64,000 nucleotides of DNA, taken from positions 186,001 to 250,000 of the forward strand of contig NJPS01000016.1 in the NCBI GenBank assembly GCA_002946415.1, written 5' to 3'. The notes beneath the pieces are model-generated. The model was given only the letters and a program-made list of their open reading frames with translations. It made no database searches and had not been told where the DNA came from. Positions 44,842 through 55,957 of this stretch are shown here, in pieces. A program made the position numbers and the translations under genes. Each line of letters opens with the position of its first letter. The stretch's first letter is position 1. This DNA is from Rutstroemia sp. NJR-2017a BVV2. Lineage: Eukaryota > Ascomycota > Leotiomycetes > Helotiales > Rutstroemiaceae.

Positions 44842-45166
44842 ATGCAATTCACCAAAGTCATTGCTGTCCTCAGCGGCCTTGCACTCGTTTGTGCACGCCC
44901 TAGTGCCTCGATCCGTTCATCACTCATGGCACGAGTCGAAGAGTGCAGTTGCAACGACGCTGAAAATGCCTTCAATGTCTGCCTGCTGGAAAGATGTGGG
45001 CATGGGTGTAATGACGCTGATACAGATCCCTGCGTTGCTTCTGTTGGTATGTATATCGGAATCTCTGATAGTGGTGTGGTGCCTTGATGCTAATATGCTT
45101 TCAGTGGCTGAATGTTCGAACGATATCACTACCTGCGCTGGATTTCCAACGAAATGGTCCACTTAG
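44842..45166 (+). CDS. Small secreted cysteine-rich protein
   Basis: Two exons (44842-45046 and 45105-45166) with a 58 nt intron (donor GTATGT, branch GCTAAT, acceptor TTCAG) encode 88 residues. The first 18-19 residues, MQFTKVIAVLSGLALVCA, form a clean signal peptide. The mature part has eight cysteines (ECSC, C, C, C, PC, EC, TTC), suggesting four disulfide bonds. Spacing does not fit CFEM well. There is no known catalytic motif. Such proteins are secreted into the surroundings and, in plant-associated fungi, are often effector candidates; that role is inference. A TATA-like box lies about 150 bases upstream and the leader is short. Confidence 0.8.
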
Positions 45167-46562
45167 ACAGGAGCAGGAGGTGGTTCGGAGCAATGTTGGA
45201 TGTTGGGATGGTAAAAATGCATTGGGGTTAGTAATGATGATATGATTGGAAAGGTGCAATGAGGCATGAAATTTAGACTTCTATTTGCTTGCACAGGGAT
45301 CATGTTACGGACCGTCTTTTATTAGACGATGGATATAGACGACTATAACGAACTGAACGAATTGAACGAATTGATGAACTCAACATAAAATCCTAAATTC
45401 TATTTGAAACGGCACGTGAGGTAATGCATCAAAAGAAGCAGCGATGTATAACAGTCAAGATATGTCCCTGCATCAGCGTAAAGTGATTCTTAGAAAGCAT
45501 CTGATACATGAGTTGGTGCAAGTGCACGTCACATGAATGAGGCTCTAGTTAAGGGGTCGCTTGGGACCAGCTTCCGGAGCCTTGCGGACATTCATTCTTC
45601 AGCAGTGTCTCGAGCAGCCACCCGAAGCTACTATACGATGCAGAGCCTCAATGATGGCTTGCATGTTTGGCAACGGCAAGAACGGAACACAGCATGAGAA
45701 ACAGGGTCACCTGGATGAAGCTGACAGCGAACAAACTTAACAGAAACAGGCAATTGTCAGAACACGCAGCAAAAAGCAAGCAGCATGGCCGTCGCCCGGC
45801 ATACTCAGCCGGCTAGGCAGACTCAGGAAAACAATTGTCACAAGCACGCCGAGCTTCACGAAAACTAGGCAACCATGCCGAGTACCGTTTCTCGGTTGTT
45901 CGGCACAGCCCGAAAGTCATATGACAACACTTGTCAAGGTATGGCGATGAAGACAACTCGGCGAGAAATATTAGTAACAGAGATATGGTGGTGAGATGTA
46001 GTGTTAGTTCAAAGGATGCGCAGAAACGAGAAGTTTTAGCGCTGTGTTTCCCGCTTCAACCGTTCAACGGCGGTTCTTCGTCAACTTCGTTTCTTGGAGC
46101 TACTAAACCGCCCTGTACGGAAGACAGCTAAAAAGGGCATCCGAAGGCTAGTTGGTTGTTTTAGTAGAGCTTCGAGGTTCACGAGGTCGACAGTTGAAGT
46201 AGTAGGTGCTGGAATCGACCAATAAATGCGAGCAGGAGCAGTGTCACTTTGCTCTTGGCTATGAAGGAGATCCCGGAGTTTCAATCCCTGGCTTGACATT
46301 AGCCCTTGTAAAATACGAGAAACTTTCTTGGACTAACATCAGTTTTTGTCCGGAATATAGATATACAACAGGACTCGGAGAGTTGCCTCCCTGAGCCGTC
46401 ACTTATTTGAGAAGCACATGAGAATTTGCTGCCTTTGTGGCTGCCTTAGGATTTAATCTTTTGTCAGGGTCGCTGTCTTGTTCTCTTCATTCGGTGCTAC
46501 AATACCTCTTCCCCCACCTCCATCAACCTCAAAACCCCCTCAATAGATCTGCCTCCTGCGCC
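45167..46562. other. Intergenic, no gene recognised
   Basis: This stretch contains the 3' flank of the secreted protein gene, a TGTTACGGACCG sequence at 45304 that resembles the start of some fungal LTRs, GAACGAATT repeats near 45350-45375, and a CCGAG/CTCGG-rich patch near 45850-45905. Frames here are short and without domains. Confidence 0.45.
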
Positions 46563-47634
46563 CTACTCCTCCAAGCCCAACATCTTGAGAGACAGCGCCC
46601 ACAACTTCTTCTCTCCCTCCGGATCAAACGCATGTGGCGCAACCCCAACCGCTAGCGTGCCCCCCTCCGGGATCGGGCCCGCTTCCTGGCAATCCTCCAG
46701 ATAAACACCCCCCTTACCCTCCCACTCCTTCCCAAACGCAGCCGTCATAGTCGTAGCCGCGCCCTGCGCCGGACTCTTCCCGTACTTCCTCGACGGCTCA
46801 CTCGAACCCCATTGCTTCAGCATTTCCGGATCAACATGGCGCTGCAGATCCGTAGCAATCCCGCCCGGCATCAACGCCAGACCATGCAGACCCCTGGCCC
46901 CGTACCGGCGCTCGATCTCGTTCGTCATCCAAATACAAGCCGTCTTGGCATTCCCGTACGCCTTCCACGCCTCGTACTCACCTTCAAGGTTAATATTGTC
47001 GAGCACAACGGAGCTCATGTGATGGCCCGCGGACGAGACGTTGACGACGCGGGAGTGGAACTCGGGCGTGGAGCTGGAGAGGAGCGTGGGCTCGAGGAGC
47101 TTGTAGAGAAGGAAGTGCCCGAGGTAGTTGATTGCGAGCTGCGACTCGAAGCCGTCGGCTGTCTTGGCCTCGGGGCATGCCATGATGCCTGCGTTGTTGA
47201 TCAAGACGTTGAGCTGGGTTGACTTGGACAGAAAGGTCTTGGCTGCGGTGCGGACGCTGTCCATGGAGCCGATGTCGAGCTCGAGTAGCTCTACACGATT
47301 GGGTTCGAGGAGCGAGGAAAGAGTTTGCTTTCCTTTCTCTAAGTCACGAACGCCTAGATACACTTTACCACCAGTTGCGGCGAGCGCACGGGCGGTTTCA
47401 ATGCCTATTCCTCCCGAGGACCCGGTGAGGAGAAAGACCTGGTTATGGTTAGTTCTGGTTCTAGTTTTTAGCAGCAGCTATGCTCACCTTGTCCTTCATG
47501 GTACCGATCCGGTCGTTGTCCTTGAGAATGTCAAGAGCTGTAGGTCGAGCGTCTCCAGGCCCATTCTGGTCCAAGAAGGCCTGAGTGTACTTGCCGTTCT
47601 TGCCATGGTGATTACTGATGAGCGGATTGGCCAT
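46563..47634 (-). CDS. Short-chain dehydrogenase/reductase (retinol-dehydrogenase-like)
   Basis: Two exons (47634-47488 and 47438-46563) joined in phase 0 by a 49 nt intron encode 340 residues. The join reads GTMKDKVFLLTGSSGGIGIETARAL, putting the NADP-binding TGSSGGIG motif near residue 55. NNAG lies near 130, VNVSSAGHH with the catalytic Ser near 190, YGNAK with the Tyr-Lys pair near 215, and PGGIATDL near 245. The order and spacing are those of WW-domain-oxidoreductase/retinol-dehydrogenase-like SDRs common in fungi. No signal peptide. It is not closely similar to the other SDR of this window at 11084. Likely NADP-dependent carbonyl reduction; substrate unknown. Confidence 0.9.
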
Positions 47635-48112
47635 TATGGTGGTTGTGATGATGGTAGATAGCTGGTAGTTTGATTGTGCAAATGGGTGCTGGGGAGAACT
47701 TTATAAGCGCAAGTAACCTTACCAAGGACTTGAAGTCGAAATAGCATCAGAGACTCGAGCATATTTATTCACAAGAAATTTATATCCAACAACACTAGTA
47801 GTGTGTTTGTCTGTTTATATCGCATGCATGGGGAATAGATGTAGGGTTATATCGTCCTATCGCTTGCAGTGTAGCAGTATAAGGTGATGACTCCCCACAC
47901 TGTTGGTCGGACTTACCGGTCTTATCGTATTAGGCGGACATACTGGTCCTGTCATGATGCAGGTCGCATGACAAGGTAACGAAGACAACTTACCGCACAT
48001 CATTCAACATTCCTTCTTAGACGTAGCTCTAATCTTGATAGTTTGTTCTCTTGGCGTCTTGTATCAGTCTAAGACTATGTAAGACCGCCAGAACCCATGG
48101 GATCTAGCGCGA
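47635..48112. other. Intergenic, possible LTR remnant
   Basis: This stretch holds the promoter of the dehydrogenase and, at about 47700-48010 on the minus strand, a TGTTGAATGATG start followed by CGATATAACCC and a CGATATAAACAGAC block like a retroelement LTR. Its 3' boundary is not visible. Confidence 0.4.
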
Positions 48113-48340
48113 CTATTGTATATATATGTCCTGATGTGTCTCCTTCAATTGGGACTTCGGGACAGTGAGATCGTTGAATACGATACGGAGGTCTTCGAAG
48201 GGATTCGGCATGTCGAGAATGAGATGACCTTGGCGTATACTGCTTTCCGTATCCCATCGGACTGTACCAGTCAGGTATAGTATGGGCGCTCTGCCGCCAG
48301 CTTGGATAGGGACGTTTGCAAGAGCTCGGACTTGCCCGCC
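48113..48340 (-). CDS. Possible orphan exon or gene fragment
   Basis: The minus strand has a good acceptor (TTTCCTGTTAGCAG) at 48341-48354, then 75 open codons to a stop: GGQVRALANVPIQAGG, LYLTGTVRWDTESSIRQGH, LILDMPNPFEDLRIVFNDL and TVPKSQLKE. Composition and hydrophobic alternation look like a folded beta-rich protein end. A start codon and upstream exon were not found with confidence; an ATG at about 48420 with a GTGCGT donor does not fit the phase. I do not recognise the family. It may be the last exon of an unrecognised gene or a relic. Confidence 0.35.
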   Translation of the reverse strand, partial: GGQVRALANVPIQAGGRAPILYLTGTVRWDTESSIRQGHLILDMPNPFEDLRIVFNDLTVPKSQLKETHQDIYIQ

Positions 48341-51300
48341 CTGCTAACAGGAAAGCAAATTAAGTAGCATTAATAGAACGCCGGAAGCATTTCATCCAAC
48401 GCACTGAACTTTCGGCATTGTTGTAGCTCATACATGTACATCTTGTTCAGCAATCTAGGAGACGCAAATCAAGATCCCTATCTTGCCAGACAGGTCAGAT
48501 CTTGCGGTAGTATAGAAACAAGCAGGATGTTTCGAGCAATGAAGTAAAGCCGACCCAGCCATGAACGGATACGATCAGGTACTTCCAAGATAAATGGACG
48601 GCAAGATGGCGGGCGTTAATCACGTGTTCTGCATTTTCCCGAAACAGCCCTGTTTCGTCGCAACCTGTGCAGGTACGGCAACCTGGCGGACCTCTACTTT
48701 GAGCCTCGTGAACAGTTGCTCATATTATAGATCGATCGAGAAAAATATATAATGAGGCTCTGTTGGGCTGCAACGGCCCGGGACCCACCGTTGAAGATTT
48801 GTAATTTCAACGTGGTTTTTGAGCGCGGAAAAGCGTGAAATGCCGAGACTCGAGAGTGAGGCGGGCCGAGGCAGGTTCATCTCGACATGAAACCTCCACT
48901 AAGAGAAATTTTTATTTTTCTGTGCTCCGTTAAGTTAGTGTCGGCCATTTCTCAACGCAGATTTATGGAGCTGGAGCACGTGATTCGCCTCGAATGAGTG
49001 TTTGTAATTCGATCGTCGGACGAATATGGAAAAATGGCTTCTGATCGAAATAACGTCCCTTTCGGGTATCTGACACGAAGGGTCCCTTACTCCATTCGGT
49101 AGATTGCGGTTTATATTGCTCAAACGTGATTATGAAATTGGGTATGCGGATAAAGCACCTCAACAGGCTTCTGTCTTGAAGCTGTGACCATTGCATAGGA
49201 TTATCCTTGCCGGATGTGGAGGTATGGGGACAGCAACTGCAAGAAGCTGGGCGAAGTACGAAGTTGTGTTGAGGATTGGCCGACGCACCAAACTTCGAGG
49301 CTAGACCTACTCGGCGAACAGGCATTTTGCTCGCGTGCCGACGTTGAACTTTGGTGGGTAGGAATGGGCAGCACTGCTTTCCGTGTCCTTAGTGGCGTTG
49401 AGTTCTGGGGAGCTCCTAGGACAACACATGAATCATGAATCCGTCAAGAAGATGGGGGATATAGCAGACGTTGATATAGAGCAAAGAAGAAGAAAAATGG
49501 ATTAAGAAAATGGAACGACAATGATGTCATGGCAACGAAAATGTCTCGGTCAACAGCTCAAAAGTGTATGTGCAAGCCGATATGCGAAGTGTGCGAAGAT
49601 TTGATAGAATTCTGATAGCATTAGCAAAGTGTACGAGTAAGTGCACTTTGGCCATATGCACAGTCCTAAACGCATCGTACCTGGTGATCTGGTCTCTGCG
49701 CTGAGCTGCGTATTCCCGGGATGAAACATATGCAGCGAATGATTCGAACTTATTACTTATCGCTCCCACGGTGCAGAGCGGGAGCACCCTAGAGCACCTT
49801 AGCAAACTGCCAATGTCGGGAGGCCGCTGATTATTGGACAATTGGACGGTTTGAAGCAGAACATAGGAACAGTTCCTGCAGCTTTCAACTCGGTGAGAGG
49901 TCGTAGCGGGGCGAGAGGCTGCGGCTGCGACTGCGGTTTGGGGTTTCTAGCTATTGTTCATGCGGGATTGCTAGCATAGGTGGGATTCTCACCATCGCAG
50001 CGCTCACTCACACAGGCACTGACCGCACTGCATTGCTCTGCGCTGCACTGCACGATTGCCGTGCTTTGACTTTAATGTACGGAGTATACTTCGTACAGTT
50101 CAGGCATCATGTACCCGTGCAAGCAGTGGGGATCTCTGCAGCCCAAGCCATGATCCTACCACAGTACCACTCCGTGAAATGCGCCCTGCATGGGAGACTC
50201 CAGCCCCTTGGAGCCCAATGGGATGGGAATGTTTCTCTTTCATACATGGAGATATACGCGCGGACGGCTTGGTTGGGCATGGGCGCGGGCATGGGCATGG
50301 GCACGATATGTGGACAAAGCTTGCATACAGAATGCATGGTCGCAAGATACAGTACTTGTATGAGATAAGTTACAAAGTACATAAAGAGGACCGGACGGAT
50401 TCTTGGGATGTTCTGGAAAGGAAAATGCACACAAGAGGAAGCTCCACAAATAGCCGACTGGAAATGGCTGATTGGAAGAAGCTCCCGTCGGACCAATACA
50501 AGGAGATTATAGATGTAGATTTACGAAGTCGGACGGTACAGGTGCAGGTACAGCAACAGCGACGGCAAAGTGGCGTTTCTCTCTACACCCTCGTACGAAG
50601 AGGAGTCGTACAATGAGCATGGTTTGTGTCATGAAGGCACATGAGAGACGTATAGTAGGAATTGGCAAGAGAAAGAACCGCTCACTATTACCTATTACCT
50701 ATCATGGTCGTCGTTTCTGCAGACTGGTGGGTGTGAAGGCAAATGGAAGCAAATGGACAACGTACAACGTGGAAAGGGATTTTGATGCTAGTCTCCTGTG
50801 CCACCCAAACGTGAGTAGAAAGTATAAAATCCCCCCAAAAGCAAGTTTGGATGGTGATGGTATCGCCAGCGAATTGCAAGTGGGTTACATTTCCCCTTCT
50901 TCCTCTTGCCCTTCCTTCCACCCTCCACCCTTCCTTGCCGATTCCCTTCGCTCCGTCGCTTGCAAAACGTCATATCCAAGGTTGTGGCACATCTCAATCA
51001 TATCGTCTGTGCGCTACTTGTACGAAGTGACGCTAAGAGAGCAGTCCGCCAAATCCATCAAATCAATCAAATCAACAATCAAACGACCCCATCCGAGACC
51101 CATTTCGTGCCTTTTTTCACGAAATCACCACTCGTCAACGGGCAAACCAGATTGCTCGATTCTACTGCCGCCCGAAGAGGGGTCCAATCTAGTATCTTAG
51201 CCATACTTCGTACTTTTCTCATCCACCATTTACCATTTACTCCGTACGGAACACTCATACCATACATCACATTACATTACATTATCCCATCTTTTCAAAC

Positions 51301-52163
51301 CTGTCTTCCTCGTTCCACCTTCATCCTCCCTCATCTCTTCCCTTCATTCCGACCTCCAATTCCGACCTCCAAATTTCTTAGCATCGCTCAGACAACCAGA
51401 CGAGAAGTGCAAAGAACTCAAGAAGAGGGCCGAGGAACACGGCGGGAGTGAAAAGAGAAGAATTTCTGCTGCTCATACAATACACTTCGTTTCTTGCATC
51501 TTTGCCTTTTTCGCCTTGTACCCTTACCCTACCCTGCCTCCTTACCTTCTTGCCTTCCCTCCCTCGTTCCCCCTCATTGTTTCGTCGTCATCCTCAGAAA
51601 TATCTTCGTGCGACCATATACGAGGCCGACTCTAATAAAAGCGAACCATACATACGGCGACCTCCCGCTACTGTCAGTCAGCGGGGTTTGATTTCAAACA
51701 CTTGACTTCAGGCAACACATACGCCACAATCTCACTTCAACCTTTACGACCATTAGCCCATGCTGGTCGACCGGTGATTGAAAGGCAATCTGCAAAACAT
51801 TTATTGCTTGCCAATCCGTTACATTCAAGATCCGACACTTCTCCGCCGATTATTGGTAGCCTTACGAAGTTACGACCCATTATCCGCAGCGTGGAATCCG
51901 GAAATTTTAATTACGATTAGTGTTTGTCAACCCACCACCTCGCACAAAACACATTCCGTATCGTGAGCAGTGGGCTGGCGGCGTTCACAACAGCATGATT
52001 GCTAACTGTTACACTTGTATCCGCTAGACTGCAAGCTGACAAAATACGCAAAACCCCACCCAGCTGCTAGATTTCCGTCGCTTTTCTCCTTATCGCATAC
52101 ACCTGCTCGACATCAATCCGAACACCAACCCAAGGACATAATAATATTCCCAGCTTAATCACA
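48341..52163. other. Gene-poor region, long upstream region of the DUF8035-type gene
   Basis: No convincing gene is seen in 3.8 kb. Features are GGGCATGGGC runs near 50275-50312, a TACGGAGTATACTTCGTA palindromic pair at 50078-50095, and a pyrimidine-rich tract from about 50880 to 51600 that looks like promoter and long 5' leader. A 120-codon minus-strand frame at 48963-49325 and several plus-strand frames at 50.0-51.5 kb have no domain resemblance. Confidence 0.45.
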
Positions 52164-55088
52164 ATGGGTGACCGATACAGATATTCCCGACCACGCTCTC
52201 CAACATGGAATCCAGCACGGACAAGTTTACCGGCGGACATTTCATACAGCAGCCATCCAGCTACCGTTCAGCATCATCACGTTGTACCCTTATCTCGATA
52301 CGAAAATCCTCGAAGCAGCGGCTCCAGCTTCACCTCTTCTAATGGCCCTATCACGACAACTACATACAAAGTCAAACCCGATAGCCGTTCTACAAGTCGC
52401 ACACGAAGTTCTACTCTTGATTCACGACCTGATAGTGCAACAATATTCACAGCTGTGCCCAGACATCGACCGGTTGTTCATAGTACGGTTGTAAGACCCA
52501 GCAGCCCCTCCCTGAAAAGCCCATATCGCAGTAGCCAAGAAGATTATTATGCGATTCCGGCTTCCTCAAGGAACGACAAAAGCCATCACCATCACCATCG
52601 AAATAAGTACAGTAGCGCCTCAGTGGACAATGCGGATATGAACCGCTTGTCAAGGGAGCCACGGGACCCAAGCCATCTACGAGTTAATAGTGTCAGAGAT
52701 GGACAGGCTTACACAAGTCCTACCAGTAGCACTTCGTCGAGACCACGCGAGCGAGCGACTTACCCAGCAACTATGGTGCGACACCCTGATACAGTGGCAG
52801 ACGATTACGGTGAGGATGGGTATGGTTATACCAATCCAAGAGACTTAGTTCAATATGATTTGATGAACAATAGTTCCAGACGCCGGGATAGCTTCGATGC
52901 TAGTGGTAGATCATCCAGACCGGTCAGCATTACAGGGTATGGAGATGTTGCTTCTCCTAGATCTTACGATAATCGGGAGCGTGGACCACCACCAACGACT
53001 CGTGGCTTTGACAGAATTCAGACATGGGAGCCAACTACTCAACCCCAGGTCAGAATGCCAGTCCCGCATGTCGCCCCAGTAGAACCTATCCCACGACCAG
53101 TTCGCATGGAGCCGCCTGTTCGTATGGAGCCGCCTGCTCCATTTGAAGCCGAAGTCCCAAAACGTAAGGCTTCTACGCGGCGTCCAGTATCGATGTACCA
53201 TGACGACCGGGAAATGAGACAGCCCCGAGATGACCACTACGAAGTCAGAGACGACGATCCGCGAGACAGAAGATCACACCATAAGCATGACCGATATGAG
53301 GATTCGGTGGAGCAACGAGGCTTCGGCTTACGTCCCGAGAGACAAGATCGCCCGGAGAGACCTGTAAGCAGGGCAGAGCGAATGGATAGAGGGGATAGAG
53401 GTGAAAGAGGCGATAGAGGCGATAGAGGCGAGCGAGGGGAGAGGAGCGATAGGCGCGAAAGGTCCCCACGGCCTGATAGAGAACGGGCTGAGCGAAGCGA
53501 AAGAGATATGGAGGAACGACGTGAGAAGAAGAGCAGCACTCACGAGAAGGTTGCAACAGGCCTTAGCATTGCTTCAGCTGCTCTTGGTCTTGGAGCTATG
53601 GCAAACAGCCTCAGACCAGAGGAAAGAGATGATAGAGACGACAGAGATGAGCCGCGTAGACGCAAGGAATACGATGATGAGCAGCCGCGTAGACGCCGAG
53701 ACCGTGATGATAGGGACGAATACGAAGCACCTCCTCGAGAGATGAGAGAACGACGTCACAGAGATGAAGACCGAGACTCTGGGTCTGATAGGTCAGATCG
53801 TAGAGACGGAAGGGAAAGACGGCACCGTGATGCTGAAAGGGACTCTGCTGAGCCGAGTGGTAAGGATGCTAGGGAGAGAGATACTAGGGAGAGGCGTCAC
53901 AGAGATGATGATGTCCCTCCTACCCCAAGAGAATCACGGCGCCATGAAGAAGACGAGCAACCCAGGGAGTCACGGCACAGAGAAGATGCGCCCCGTGATA
54001 TTCCTCGTGACAGCAAAGACAGACATTCACCCGATAGCGCGTACGTGGATCTCAGCGGTCGCGATCCTAAAGAGAGACCAAGTTCTTCAGAAGATCGTCC
54101 TCGTCATGAAGGAGCCACGAATGGCACGACACATGATTCTCACTCAGAAACCTCTGATGAAGGCACCAACCACCACCGTCGTCCGAGACGCATTTCTGGA
54201 GCCGCAGCTGCACCTTTCAATCCAAGAGATACGATGGATCTCAGAGCTCTTAAAGAAGCTCTTGCTGGTCACGACGCTCCAGAACAAAAGGAGCCCGTGG
54301 TTGTACACGCAGCTTCACACGCAGCTTCAGCAGCCCAACCACCTCCAAAACAACCCTCGCCCGAACCATTGGCAGTGCCCAGCAAACCAATTGGTCGACA
54401 ATCTATAACCAAGGATATGCGTGAGGTAGCAGAATTGCGAGCAGAGCTAAACAAAGAGGATCGTGGCCGTCGTGAACCATTAGCACCCAACGATAACAAT
54501 CAAACCCGAGTTGTCTCACCACCAAGAGAGAAGCCTGAAGAAAAGCCCGTCAAAGGTATTCTTCGTCAACCTCGTGAGAAATTCCCTGAGGATCCTTCAC
54601 CTATTAGGGAAGGGGTTGCCCCACTCAAAGATGCCAAGAAAGATGGCGTTCCTCCGGATGCTCGATGGACAAAGATTGCCAGGAAGTTAGTCAACCCTGA
54701 AGCGTTGGAAATCGGAAAAGAGAGATTTGAAGCTAGGGAGGATTTTGTTATTGTTCTCAGAGTTTTGAGCAGAGAGGAAATTCAAGCCTATGCTACTGCT
54801 ACGCAGCAAATTCGAGGTGTGTTTATTGCAGCGCCGGTATACTTTAGTAATCACTAACATTTTTTTACAGCTGCTAGAGAAGAGGAAGAGGACCGTGCTC
54901 GTCGTCGTGCCCGTCGTGAAGGTCATGAAAGAAGAAAGCGCGAGAGAATCGAACATGGTCGAAGTCGTCGTCACAGCGAAAGCGACACTTCGGAAGAATA
55001 TGACGAAGATCGACCACAGATGCTGGAAGCGGCTCCAGGCAAACGATCGGCTCATGCTGATGACCATGTTATGAGCGGTGGTCTATGA
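52164..55088 (+). CDS. Disordered Arg/Asp/Glu-rich protein with DUF8035-type C-terminal domain
   Basis: Two exons (52164-54816 and 54871-55088) with a 54 nt intron encode 956 residues. Residues 1-350 are Ser/Pro/Arg/Tyr-rich and disordered. A central RDRDD/RGERGDR-type charged region spans about 380-680 and contains one hydrophobic patch, ATGLSIASAALGLGAMANSL, near residue 465, which could be a membrane-associating helix. The conserved C-terminal domain starts PPDARWTKIARKLVNPEALE and continues REDFVIVLRVLSREEIQAYA near residues 830-885; this is the segment I associate with fungal DUF8035. The second exon adds a basic tail (RRRARREGHERRKRERIEHG). Function is unknown. It has no close functional neighbour. 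Confidence 0.85.
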
Positions 55089-55957
55089 TGTATGTGCTGA
55101 TGACTTGATTACGAGATGATTGTATTTGGCACGAATGGCATGTTGTTGCACTTTCATAGCGAAATTTCTGGTTTTGACGGGCTTTAATCTACCTTGGATT
55201 TTTGGTAGGGGAAAAGGAATGGAAAGGGAAGGGAATTTCTTGGGGGTCGGGAAATAATATGATGATATCCAATGGTTGTTCTGTGTAGGAAAACAGGGGG
55301 TTTCTTGTAGCTTGTATTTTATTGATAGGGGATCGGATTGATTGGGATTGGATATTGGAAGATGATGGCAGATGTGGCTATTTGGGATAGGATAGGATAG
55401 GGATTCTTAGCTTGGTTGGAGAGGCTTATGATATGAGACCATATCAGGAAATGTTACTCTTCCCTATCTCTTGATCGAAATTTTGTTGCCGAGAGATGAG
55501 ATTGAATTCGATGATTATGTTTGTATGGATATGATATGGATATGATATGGTTTAATGATACATCATATAACTAGGAGTTGGAAGCTGGGAGATTTTCCTT
55601 TTGGGGGACTTTGATACCTTTTTGTCTCCGGTTAATATTGTTATGACTTATTCGTTACTGTAATCAAATTTTTACATGCTCTAAATTCTGCACTCTAATA
55701 ATCATTTACTGTACTGAATCTCAACGTCTGAATTGTGGCATTGTGACTACGGATTGCTTAAGCCACAATCCGAAGGCAGGCTCCAGGTACGCTGCGCCAC
55801 GAAATGCATCACATGCTACAGACATCCCCACCGCGCGAAGGATTACTCTACGTTGAATACAAGTAATCTTATCCTATACTCCATTCTGGTCTAGAATTGT
55901 GATGTCGATCTCACGTTAATTTCTTCAGACACACGAAATCCCTAGCCGTTCGCAATT
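55089..55957. other. Intergenic, 3' flank and promoter
   Basis: AT-rich 3' flank with short GATAGG and GATATG repeats (55388-55405, 55530-55552), followed by the promoter of the HET-NB-ARC-TPR gene. No gene is seen. Confidence 0.55.

Noticed and set aside
45304..45455. TGTTACGG...TATAACA as a possible LTR
   Set aside because: The ends are weak, the flanks (GATCA and GTCAA) do not match, and no second copy is in the window.
48963..49325. 120-codon minus-strand frame
   Set aside because: No domain resemblance, no splice or promoter support, and other frames of similar length occur by chance in this spacer.
55735..55800. GTGGCGCAGCGT on the minus strand, like a tRNA D-arm
   Set aside because: No T-loop consensus and no closing acceptor stem at tRNA distance.
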